Source: Smittia aterrima (taxonomy: Eukaryota > Arthropoda > Insecta > Diptera > Chironomidae). From it: a DNA stretch of 64,000 bases. Below are positions 12,626 to 23,528 of the stretch, piece by piece. A model generated the notes under the pieces. The model saw nothing but the letters and a program-made list of their open reading frames with translations. It was not told where the DNA came from and ran no database searches. The stretch covers positions 11,842,001 to 11,906,000 of the forward strand of contig CP093831.1 in NCBI GenBank assembly GCA_033063855.1, read 5' to 3'. Every line of letters begins with the position of its first letter. Within the stretch, counting starts at the first letter, position 1. The position numbers were made by a program, and so were the translations under genes.

Positions 12626-15600
12626 CTGAACCAATGAAAAGAAGTAATAAAGTTATTCTCCCGTCTCTTCGTTCCGTTGTAGATGAAAGAATAAATATTA
12701 CAATCATTTTTCATTTTTATCATCGCTTCGAAGTGAAAAAGTGCTGAAAGTGTTATCTTTTTTGCCGTGTGTCGTAGAATATTGTTTGAAGAGCAATAAC
12801 TCATTGTCAGGCCGAAAGGACTTCCTTTTAGTAAACTAATAAATCAATCGATGAATAGAAACATTATTGAGTCATTGCAATGGAAGCCCTCGCTGTTAAC
12901 ATCGGATTTTCATGTCCAATTGAGATTTGTTTTCATCTTTTCCCTTCGCGATTCTCGTCATTCTTCGTCAACTGTCGCTCAGAGTAGAAATTTACTGAAA
13001 GAAACAGAAAGTCACAGACACATTTCCTTATTCATTACGAGTTTAATTTTAAATGTCAGGAAAACATCCGACACATCAAAGAAATCATTCAACTTTTTGT
13101 CGCATTCAAATCATAAAAGTCTTGTTCATAAACTACGCTGAGCTTAACTGCTGTGAAATTGTGAACGAATCATTAGTTGGAGGGTTCAAAATCCACTACA
13201 TAATTTATGAACAACTCACTCCAAAAGCTTTCATATGTCGCATCACGAACGAACCATAAAAGGCGCACAGCGGGATTAATAAAGAAGAACAGGAAGAAAT
13301 TATACAGCGCCAACGTCACGTCAAGGTAATTAAGATGAAATATACTCGTTTCGCAACAATAATTCGTCGGCGTCAAACGAGGAAAATATGCTCGAGACTA
13401 ATAAAGTTTCGTATTGTTAAAATCGCTTTTCAAATTAGAGGAAAATCATTTTCATTGTTGGCAAATCTCTTGGGAAATCAGAAATAATTTTATTAATATT
13501 TATTTCTGTGAAAGTTTGTAAAAGAAGTTTGGCTCGTGGCCTTGAATGAAGCAAACAATTTATTAATCTTGAAACATATTTTTTTGGGAAAACTCCAAGG
13601 AAAATGAAGCACTAACGCATTTCGAGACTGTCGATATTTTATTTTATTCATCTCTGATTCCCATGAACGAAACCTTTCCTGTATCGTGAAATTTACGAGC
13701 GATTGTGATTCTTTGATTCATGAGATAACATAAATTTGTTTGACATTCTTCAACTTGTTTATTCATTCGCACGGAATTTATTTTTCCATGGCAATCTCCA
13801 TACGTACACACGCACTCATCGGAGAAATGTATTTTCATCCAGGATGCTGAAAGCTTCATCAAAAACGTAAATAAAAACGAGAAAGTTCATGGCCCGGAAA
13901 ATATGCTCTTGATATCGTAAAGTTCTGACGAAAATTCAATTGAACTCGGAAAGGGAAATTCGTCCTAAAACAACAAAGTTGTCATAACAAGAAACGAGAG
14001 AACTTTCTTCTCTGTATCGTCATCGTTTGTTCGACTAAAGTGATTTTAAAAATCAAGGAAAACTTTTTCGATTTTCCTTATGAGTCTAAAGTTGTCAACA
14101 AGAAACTAAAAAAATCAATTTTACAACGAAATGTGAAAAGTTTTTGTCGCTTTTTGTCTTTCCACCCTTTTCAAATTGTTAATTGCTTGACTTTCTTCTT
14201 CTCAAATGATTTTCATTTAATCATCTTGAAGTCCCTTCTCCTTCTGTCGTTGTCTCGACGACTTAATCCCATTTGAACAGGTTCATGATTAAATTAGGGA
14301 CGTAAATAGAAAGACAAAGTAATAAAAATTTTATAGCTGATCATATCTTACCAACCAACGCAAAAGATGAGAAAGATTCAATTTTCTTTATAAAAAGAGA
14401 GATTCGCTTAACATTCAGATAAAGATGAACAACGGGGGAAAATTCTTTTGTTAACCTTAGAGAAAAACTCTTTGACATGAAAACAAAACGACAAAGCTTC
14501 AATAGTTTTCCGAACAGAAGTTTCTTTACTTCCGCGACGATCTTCATGCTCCACATTCCAGCTTCCGACATCATGAACCTTTCACGTAGAAATGAAAGAC
14601 ACGAAGGGAAAGTTTCGAGATAAAATTTTATGAGTTTTAGGTTACATTCGAATGTAAATAGTAAACGTAAATATGTCGATAAGTTAAAGCGGAAGGAAAG
14701 AGAAGGACGAAGAAGCGATGGAAAGTTTTCTAATTCCATTAATAGTTTGCTCTCGGTTTGCTGCCCTAGTCGGGTCGGGATTTCTCGCTTGTAAGGCTGA
14801 GTTGGGAACACAAAAGTTGGAAACAAAAATATTTATTGATTCTTCCGCAAAAATAAAAAAAAAGAAAAACATTTTCACGAAAGCTTCGAAAGCAAAATAT
14901 TGAAACTTTCTGACCTGGCATTTTGTGATGTTTCGGATTGAATACAGAAAAGCAAACAATTTCTCGCTTTTTAACGATCTATGAGATTTACTTTTGTGCC
15001 ATCCTTCGGTCGCCAATTACACGAGCCATAAAATATCGAGGTCACAATGGATGACAATAAACAAAATTATGATTCATAAGTTGGAATACATTTGAGCTGT
15101 CAGGAGCGAGATAAAATATTGGAAAAGTTTCGTATGCGTGGAGCAGAAAATCGTGGCTGACTACTAAGCGTTCGATGATTTATTTGTGTCTGCCTATTAC
15201 TCTGACTTCATTAACTTCTACTCATCTTAATGAAACAAATCTTAATTACATATAACAACTGCGAGTCTGTTTCATGCCCAAATGGCAAATTAATAATCTC
15301 GCAATGTCAACAGAAAAAAAAGGAACGAGCTGAAGCTTTTATGACGGTTGATGGAATGTTGAAAAGTTTGTTGACACTCTCGTCTCGCTAAAAGCTTTCA
15401 ATGTGAACGATGAAAAGTTTCTGCGTTTAGCGGGGAGTGAAAACTTTTTACTTTAATGCTAATTGAGAAAGCCTACACAACGCTAATGAACTTTGTACTT
15501 CGATAACAAAATAATTGGCGAATAGGCAGAAGAACAAAAGTGCGGGCAAACTTCGGACAAAAATTGCGAGAGTGGTTTTCCCAATTATCTTTAATCGGGG

Positions 15601-17639
15601 TGAGTCAGCTTTGGGGCATCAGGTGTTGACTATAAAATAATGAATTTTACTTTTGTCAACAAGTTCATTTCATTACCAAAGAAAATAAGTGTCTCGATCA
15701 ACGCCATTTAAAGGTCCCAAAGCAAACAAACTCTGAACAACAAGAAAAATCGTTAAGTGTGTTTGCTCGCAATAACAAACCGTCACGTGCTGATCAACTT
15801 GCAAATGAATTGGTTGGTAGTCGGAAATATTAGCTGTGATACTTAATTTGTGGTGTGAGTTGGGGTGACAGGAAAGATTCAAGAGAACTTTTCATTTTAT
15901 TTTATTATTCCAAAGAAAAAGGTCAACTGAGAATTTTATTTTAAAAAGTTTAATGCTCTTGGTCATCTGGTCACCCATGATATCCCAAACTTGTTTCTTC
16001 GTCTGCATTTTCCATGATTCTTGACGCTAATCTGAGCAATAAATCATTCGCTTACAAAGTTAAATAAAAGCATTTCTGAGCTACCTCCGATAATAGTCGG
16101 AAGAGTGAGTAGCCGACGATTAGTGTAACCAGAACGAGCTATACTTGGTTAGCTTTCATTCGTCGTAGTCATGACGAGAAATAAATAATTGGAATTGCGA
16201 GTGAGAACAAAACAGGCAAGCGATCATAAATTATCTGTCATGCGACTGAAGTGTTTTCGGTTTATTGTTTTCGAGATAATCAGATCAGAATGTTATTTCT
16301 GATAAAGGATTCAATACAAAGACCGAGAAATTAATTCGATTCCCTTGGCCATCTATGCCATCTATTACCTCTTGAAGCCATTCGTTTAGCAAACACACTT
16401 GACACACATTTAATGTCGAAATAAATATAATTTTATCTCTTTCTCGACGTTTATTTTCCTCTCAAACGCTCGATATCGATCTCTTGCAATGGCAAATCTA
16501 TTTTCTTTTCGTTAGCGTAGCGTGACGTGGATATTTTAGATCGGAAGTCCCTCGCAAGAAATTTGAGACATTTTAATGGCGAGATGAACGGAAATTCATA
16601 AACAAAATGACTCGACGAGTTTTTGAACGACGAGCTTCAAACTTCGTTAGCTTTAGAAAGTTTATTTTCGACAGAATAAATTCTGATCGTAGCAGATGAG
16701 CCGACGAACGCATTAAAATAATAAACGTGTAATCAGAATCCAATTTTCCTTCACCACGCTTCGAAGTGTTTGTTGTTCGCCTCCATTCGTTGGTTATTCT
16801 AGGCAGAAGGCGACGCCAAATTACGCAAACAACTTAACTGCTACGAGACTCTCTCTGTAATGAGCCATTAAAAAGCTTTTGATAAATCAGATTCAGTCAT
16901 CTACGCGTCAAATAATAAAAGCAAGCTGACGTTGCTGATTCCATCCCTGGTGGATTCTGCTGAACTTGTTTCATCAAATCATTCAAAGAATTCGAAAAAT
17001 TATGAACCACTTGAAGACACGGCATTCCAAAACATCCGAAGAGGCGTTAAATGAGTGAAATTTTATTTACTTCGGAGTATTTGAGACAAGCGAGAACATA
17101 GCAAACAGAAATGTCTGGGGAGAAAGTGCCGCGCTGGAAAAGTTGTTTTCATTTATTTCTGGAAAGTAAGAATGAGAAATTTCCATTTCCATGAGAGATG
17201 TTGAGAGTCTCGTTCGAGAACCTGGCGACTGGAACAGAAAACTTGTGGAATGTCTTGTCGAAGTCAAAAGTTCTCAGCGGGGAATTTGCATTTCGGATGA
17301 TTTGCATAAAACAAATTAAATTCGGCGAGGATTTTCTTATCGAAACGTCGACGCGGGATTTGCAAAGTCCCGCTGAAAAAAACAAGATTGAACTCGCCAT
17401 TATTCTCGAATTTAATCACTCAAGCCGCTGACAAATTCGCCTCCGCAATCAATCAAAAACAAAACTCAAATCATCGTCCTCCAACGGAAAGAGATTTCTT
17501 TCTATAGAAAATTGATGGAGTGATTTCAAAAACGCATCAGGGAGTGAATCAAGCACGATGAGAATGAAAGAGTGAAATTTAAATTAGATTTCGCTGTTAG
17601 CCACGTGTGGGCTTTTAACTCTTTATTCCCAAAGCTGAG
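12626..17639. other. Long non-coding stretch
   Basis: No gene is supported. A weak open stretch at about 16897-17051 (plus) follows a CAG acceptor and encodes a peptide containing EPLEDTAFQNIRRGVK before a stop, but nothing connects to it. Confidence 0.55.
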
Positions 17640-19297
17640 TTAATCGATAAATTTTCGTTGTCGCAACTCGACCATCAATCCATTTGTTGGTCGCAGTACA
17701 AAGTCTGCCATAAACTCAATTTCGTAGTTTGAAGGTAAGGCAATTTCGAAGTTTCTCAAAATCTTTGAAACTGCAATTTTAGTTTCAAGCATTGCAAACT
17801 TTTGACCTGAAATAAAATTTATTTGAAAAAAGTAAATGCAATTTATTTTTCTTCGAACCCATGCAGTTTCTCGATCCAGCGCTGAAGGGAACAAAAGCAA
17901 ACGAGCTTGAATTGAAATTCTCAGGAAGGAATCGCTCGGGAATAAACGCTTCGGGATCCGTCCAAATTGATTCCATTCTGCCCATGATTATCGGAGAAAT
18001 CATCAAGTTGGTTCCCTTCGGAATAAATTTTCCATCTGAAACAAAGGAGTAGCTTGATTAGAAGATTGAATTGAATGAAACTAATTCTCACTAATTTTGG
18101 TATCTTCTTGAGTCTGTCGTCCATAGAATGGAACTGCAGGGAAAAGTCTCATCGTCTCCTTTATCACCAATGTCAAATATTGAAGTTCATTAAGTTGACT
18201 CAAGTTCACGAGGTTATTTGCTTCATCTCCGATAACTCTTTGAATTTCATCAAAAGCTTTTCTTTGAATTTCGGGATATTTTGCAAGATTATAGAGACAA
18301 AAACCGATTGCACTCGTCGTCGTATCGTGTCCTGCAAACATAAAAGTGTCGACCTCTTCTCGAATGTCCATGTCACTTAGTGGTTGACCGTTTATCGTTG
18401 ATTGCAGAAGAATATCAAGCAACGCAAGTCTTTTTGTGCTCTCCCCAGTGTCACCAAACTCGTTAAGCTTATTCAACAGCTCTCGTCTCCTAGCAGCGAT
18501 TACGCTATCAGTGAAACTATGCAAAACCTTCAAGCATCGCTTTTGTTTCCAGAACAGACTCGACAGGCGGAAAATCCATTTGTTCTGCAGTAAAATGTTG
18601 AAGAATCGCGAGAAAACTATTTCGCCGATCCTGGAAATGGAAATTCTTTCTGACAACTTCACTCATGCAGTTTCATATACACTCACTGCTTCACAGAATT
18701 AACGTATTCCGTGTCTTCATTTGTTTGTGAAGAAATTGTCACTCCCATCGCCGTTTCGCAAATTACGTCGAGAGTAAAATGTCCGATTTTAGGAAAAATA
18801 TCGAAAGCTTTCCCTTCGAACTGTTTCAGCTGTTCAATGAGCACTGAACTGTTTCTATCGAAAATGTCAATGAAGTCATCGAGGATTTCAAAGTGGAATG
18901 ACTTTGTGATAATTTTCCGTCGATTGGTCCATTTCTGTCCAATTGACAAAAGCATTCCTTCTCCAAGCCAATCGTCAAGGAAGTGATAAATATCCGATTT
19001 CACAATCAACTTCCGGTCCTTTAGAATTTCTTCAATGTCCTTTGGGTTCGTTATGAACACGCGAGCTGTAAAGCCCACGATTAAGACGGCAGTTCCGCCG
19101 AGTCGTTTCACTGCTTTAATGCCATGACTCAACACTTCCGAAGGCGAATCGAAAACGTAATCTAGGCTTTGACCAAAAAATGGAACAACTGGATCCATCG
19201 GCAACTCTTTGAACAGCTCTACAAACTTGTCAAACTTTCTTTTCATCACATAAAATAGTAAACCAAAAAACACAAAAGCTTCGATCCAAATCTCCAT
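17640..19297 (-). CDS. Cytochrome P450, CYP4-type (CYP4-A)
   Basis: ER-anchored monooxygenase of clan 4; family members oxidise fatty acids, hormones or xenobiotics. Model: 19297-18687, 18630-18092, 18035-17859, 17806-17640, with introns of 52-56 bp, giving 497 aa. The ATG at 19297 opens the anchor MEIWIEAFVFFGLLFYV; the frame runs further upstream but without an ATG. Visible: I-helix EVDTFMFAGHDTTTS (Ala303), ETMR of ExxR (Glu362), PERF, and the heme loop FSAGSRNCMG with ligand Cys441. Most CYP4 proteins have Glu where Ala303 stands; that Glu can bind the heme covalently. The heme loop also has Ser in place of the usual Pro. It lies 345 bp downstream of, and parallel to, its paralogue CYP4-B. 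The substrate is unknown. Confidence 0.93.
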
Positions 19298-19642
19298 CGT
19301 GATTCGCACGCGCTTCAAACGCAACTGAAATTAATTCCTCGACGTCAATTCAATTTAACTGAACTAAAATATGAAAAAATATGTTTGTCTCTTAAGAGTG
19401 CTGACCGAAAAGAATAAAACAAAATAACAAAATTGACAGTTCTTCACCGAGTTAAACCAGATTATTTTCGTCGAATGTGATTCCCCTTTTTTGGCTGTTC
19501 ATGTCTCGATGAAGTATTGAGCTAGGTCAGGAACAAATTATGAGTTATTTCATTGCATCTCTAATTATATTTGGTGAATCAGAAGAGAATTAAGTTTTCA
19601 AGAAGCAATTTATTTATTTCGAGTTTGATTGATTGAAGTTCT

Positions 19643-21456
19643 CTAATACTTTCGGTCAGTTAATTTCAATTGAACTCCATTCTCAGGCCGAAGAATTAAT
19701 TCTGCAATCAAGATTGGCTCGTAACCTGGAGCAACAGTTAATTCAAAGTTTCTTAGCGTCTTAGCGATTGTACTTTTGAGTTCAAGAATCGCAAACTTTT
19801 GTCCGATGCACTGAAAGAAGAAAAAGAAAACTTTAATTAGGTTTTCAATTTCAAGAGCAAATCTTACATTTCTCGGTCCAGCGCTAAAAGGAACGTGTGC
19901 GTAAGGGTGAGCATTAAGATTCTCAGAAGAGAATCTTTCCGGAATAAATTTTAAAGCATCTTTCCATAAGGTCTCATCACGACCCATGAAGAATGGGCCA
20001 ATTCCAATATTTGCTCCCTTTGGAATAACTTTTCCGTCTGAAAATCTTGATTCATGAAAAAATATTTCAAGCGAAAGATATTTCGTGTCTCACTGATTTC
20101 AACATCTTCCTTCATCTTTCGTCCATAAATCGGAACTGAAGGGAAAAGTCTGAGCGTTTCTTTGATGACCAAATCAAGGTAATGAAGATCATTGAGCGCT
20201 GTCTGTGTCACTGGCTTATTAACATCATCACCGATAACGTTTCGTATTTCATTGAAAGCTTTTTGTTGAGCTTCAGGATGCTTCGCTAGATTATAGAGAC
20301 AAAATGCGATTCCACTAGTCGTCGTATCATGTCCCTCGAACATGAAAGTGTCGACTTCTTCACGAATGTCCATGTTGCTTAATGGTTCGCCGTTTATCGT
20401 AGACTGTAAGAGAACATCAAGAAGCGCAAGCTTTCGCTTTGCTCCAATGTCATCGACATCGTCTAAATTGTTTTGTTCCTTCACATTTTTGTTCGCTAAT
20501 TCCTCTCGTCTCGCTACGATAACGCTATCAGTGAAATCATGAAGAATCTTCAAGACTTGCTTTTGTCGTCTGCCCGTTGAACTTAATTTAAACAAAAAGT
20601 CATTGCGAAGGAAAATATGAAAGATTCTGCTGGCTGATATTTCGCTGATTCTATTTAGAAAAATCTCATAAGATTTTGATTAAAAGATCAAGCGATGAGC
20701 AACTCACTCTTTCACAGCTTTCACATAAACTGAATCAGACTTTGTTTGAGCATTAACTTCAACACCCATTGATGTTTCTACGTACATAAAAGAGATATTA
20801 CTTTTAATCTTATCAAATTCTACGAGAAAATCTATGAAAGATTTAATCTTATCAGCGAATCTTACCGCAAATGATGTCCAAGGCGCAGAGCGTAACATGT
20901 GGAAAAATATCAATATTTTGACCTTTGTACTTTGAAAGATTCTTTACAAAAATTGCACTGTGCTTATCAAAGACCTCGACAAACTGCTCTAGAATCTTGA
21001 AATGAAACGTCGGCGTAATGACCTTGCGACGTGCGAACCATTTTCGTCCCGAAGAAACCAAAAGACCGTTTCCTAAAAGTTTCTTTTAAGTTTACTTGCC
21101 CAATATTTCATCTGAAACTCACCAAGCCATTGTGAAAGGAAATTATATTCGTCTGACTTGTCGATGAGCTTTTGACTTCCGAGTACGGTCTCACAATCTT
21201 TAGGATCTGCCATGAGCACTTGAATCTGAGGGCCAATCATAATTCGTGCCGTTCGACCATATTGCCTGCTTAATCCCTCGAGTTGCTTCAGTAATTGTGA
21301 AGGAGATTTACCGAGAAACATAAATCCATTGCCGATGAGTGGGTAGACGGTCGGTCCTGGAAGCTTTGAAACTTTTAAGAAGTTCTCATGGAAATTTTTG
21401 AAATACCAAATCGCCAAAATTATTAGCGAAGCAACGAAAATCGTGAAATACTCCAT
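19643..21456 (-). CDS. Cytochrome P450, CYP4-type (CYP4-B)
   Basis: Tandem paralogue of CYP4-A. Model: 21456-21123, 21072-20866, 20777-20708, 20650-20094, 20037-19868, 19810-19643, giving 501 aa. The ATG at 21456 begins the anchor MEYFTIFVASLIILAIWYF, followed by the proline-rich hinge KLPGPTVYPLIGNG. Motifs: I-helix EVDTFMFEGHDTTTS with the heme-crosslinking Glu309, ETLR, PERF, and the heme loop FSAGPRNCIGQKFA with Cys447. Exons 1-3 together are 611 nt, exactly the length of exon 1 of CYP4-A, so two introns separate the copies. The intron at the heme loop falls 7 nt earlier than in CYP4-A. All key residues are present, so it is probably functional. Substrate unknown. Confidence 0.94.
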
Positions 21457-22716
21457 CGCGACTTTATTCAATCAATGGCGAGCTTGCAACTGACTTCGAA
21501 TATTTATTTTCTTATCAATATAAACTTGAAATTGAGAGTCGTCAAACTGATAAGATTTCGTTTGTTTTGATCGTTTTCGCGCCGCAGTTCGTTACATGAT
21601 CTCAAATCTTAGTTAGAATTGTTTCGCTCTTGATATTCTTCATCAATGCGAGACTAACTTGCTTACGTCAGAATTGCTAACGTCAAATGAAAACAGTTCA
21701 AATAGTTAAATCTTTTGATTGTCAGGATACAGAATTTGACACAGTTGAGTAAAATTTCTCATAAATCAAACGAATATGTTAATTATATATCCAAATTGAT
21801 CAGACGAGATTTAGTCCCATTCTCCGTCAATGGAATTTCAGAATAAAGCAACAAAGGTTCAATAACATTAATTTGCTTTGATTTTACTCGTGCTCGAATA
21901 TTTGTTTGCGAGCTTCAATAATTTTGATTGAGACTCAAAACGGGTTTCATTAAAAGTCATTAACGAAATTATTACGTTCATCGCGTTAGACTTACTGCTT
22001 GTGCCTTGCTTTACTCAGGTGATTGACTTTGGCTTCTTGTTGTTCTGGATTTGTTGCTTACGAGTTAGAGATTGTTTGATCTAATTGTTTACAGTAATAA
22101 GATTTGTTGCTAATTGGCAGTAGAGAGTAATCAACTTTAAAAGGATTTACACTTTTAACTTAAAAATTTTAAGATAAAATAAAATGTTTGGGTTACAAAG
22201 CATTAAATAATCTCTTTTATAGATAAAAAAAATTTATTGAATAATGTGGAGAAAATCATATTCTAAATATGCAACAAACATTAAAATATTTAGGAAAGAT
22301 AAAAATGCCGATGCACAGCAACTTCACAATGATAAAAGAAAAACGGTGAAAAAATATTTAAAAAGCTTTTAAAAACTTTTGGAAAGCTTTCAATGGAATT
22401 TTTTTTTCATAATTTATAGTACGGGCAAACTTGTAACAAAAATTGTTACAATCAAATTAAACATTATGTGGTTACTGTGGAGCTTGGATCTTTTTTTGGT
22501 TGTCCTTGAAGTTGTTTTTCATCTCATGGAGATAATACAGACGTGAAATGTCAACATTATAAAAATTTAAAGCTTCATATTTTGTTTTTCATATCTTGTT
22601 TTGATGTATTAGGTCTTAGAATATTTTCGTGTATAAGTTTTAATATTAAATGTCATGTAGAATTTCACTCTTCATTACGGATCCATTTGTAGCAGAGAAA
22701 AGTCAAAATATTTAAA
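21457..22716. other. Intergenic between P450 cluster and secreted peptide
   Basis: AT-rich, no coding pattern. It would contain the CYP4-B promoter (minus) and that of the small peptide gene (plus). A TATA-like TATAAG lies about 80 bp before the ATG at 22717. Confidence 0.5.
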
Positions 22717-22942
22717 ATGAAGTTCTTCTTAGTCACCGCTTTTGTGATCATCGCCATTGCTTTTGGTAAGATAAGACCGCGGCGATGAGATCGCCTAATA
22801 TAAACAAGATAACTTATTTTGATTGTCAAATGTAGTTTCAGTACTTGCTCAGAATGATTGTCTTGGTTGTGAAATACATGAAGACGAATGGGCTAGATCT
22901 AGATGTAATACGAATTGTGCTTTGGCTCCACCACCAAATTAA
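22717..22942 (+). CDS. Small secreted four-cysteine peptide
   Basis: Two exons, 22717-22765 and 22842-22942, give a 49-residue precursor. An alternative acceptor 6 nt upstream (exon from 22836) adds two residues. Residues 1 to about 19 are a signal peptide (MKFFLVTAFVIIAIAF...LA). The mature peptide of about 30 residues has four cysteines in a CxxC...CxxxC layout (DCLGCEIHEDEW, then RCNTNCALAPPPN) and a proline-rich C-terminus. It is too short for a Kazal or defensin fold. It may be a hemolymph or salivary peptide, but I do not recognise it. The intron splits the signal peptide from the mature part, as is common for such genes. Confidence 0.7.
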
Positions 22943-23064
22943 TAGAAAAGGAGTAAACTGGTTAGTTGATTTACGCCAACAAAAAATCTAAATTCTTTTG
23001 ATGACGACTTCAATATTCGCCTTTTTCGAATATTTTTTTAAACGTGTTAAAATTTGAGGCTCTA

Positions 23065-23169
23065 GGCAGGAACATGGGCCACATTTATTTCCCATACAAA
23101 AAACGTACGTAACGTACGTAACATAGAAAAATTTGACAGTTGAATTCAAATGTGGCTCACGTTTCTGAC
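23065..23169. repeat. Imperfect inverted repeat with (ACGTACGTA)2 core
   Basis: Arms 23065-23086 and 23148-23169 are imperfect reverse complements of each other; the innermost 9 nt (CCACATTT side) pair almost perfectly. The loop holds two copies of the 9-mer ACGTACGTA (23103-23120), itself largely palindromic. It could be a small MITE-like remnant. Confidence 0.55.
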
Positions 23170-23488
23170 TTTAACCAATTTTGATTTGATCTCTAAAAAA
23201 TCTACACTTTTTGTCGTCATGTTTATAATTGTCTATGAAATCGTAAATAACTTTGAAGAAAATGAACGATCAAAATGAAAATCATTTATTGCTGAACACT
23301 GGTCTAAGTTCACTTGGAACTTAAAAACTTTCGTTTCTGTTTTAAATCATTCTTTGGAAAATTGAAAACTAATAAGCCAAACATACATTTGGAAATATAT
23401 TGAAGAAATAAAGTAATAAAAAAATAATTATTGTTTGATAAAGCAAAATAATTTTTTCTCTAGTTGACAACTAGTATTCGTTTCAAAC

Positions 23489-23494
23489 TTTATT
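23489..23494 (-). terminator. Poly(A) signal AATAAA
   Basis: AATAAA on the minus strand, 35 nt after the TGA that would close the last mini-exon of the gene at 23529-24618. Its position supports these mini-exons being part of a transcript. Confidence 0.55.
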
Positions 23495-23528
23495 TCAAAG
23501 TCACCAATCCAGACTTTTTTTAAAAGCT

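Noticed and set aside
14341..14826. 161-codon open frame, minus strand
   Set aside because: No recognisable motif or flanking splice structure; overlaps other open frames on both strands; composition is AT-driven.
15966..15980. TGGTCACCCAT, reverse of the 5S box C motif
   Set aside because: Twelve bases match the 5S-like sequence at 5222, but no box A or other 5S segment lies nearby.
16897..17051. Open stretch after a CAG acceptor, plus strand
   Set aside because: About 50 codons open, which is expected by chance in a region this long; no start, donor or homologous exon found.
19297..19324. Longer N-terminus for CYP4-A starting at 19324
   Set aside because: The codon at 19324 is TTG; the first ATG is at 19297 and gives a normal anchor. 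The same applies to CYP4-B (21471 versus 21456) and GR-2 (42974 versus 42938).
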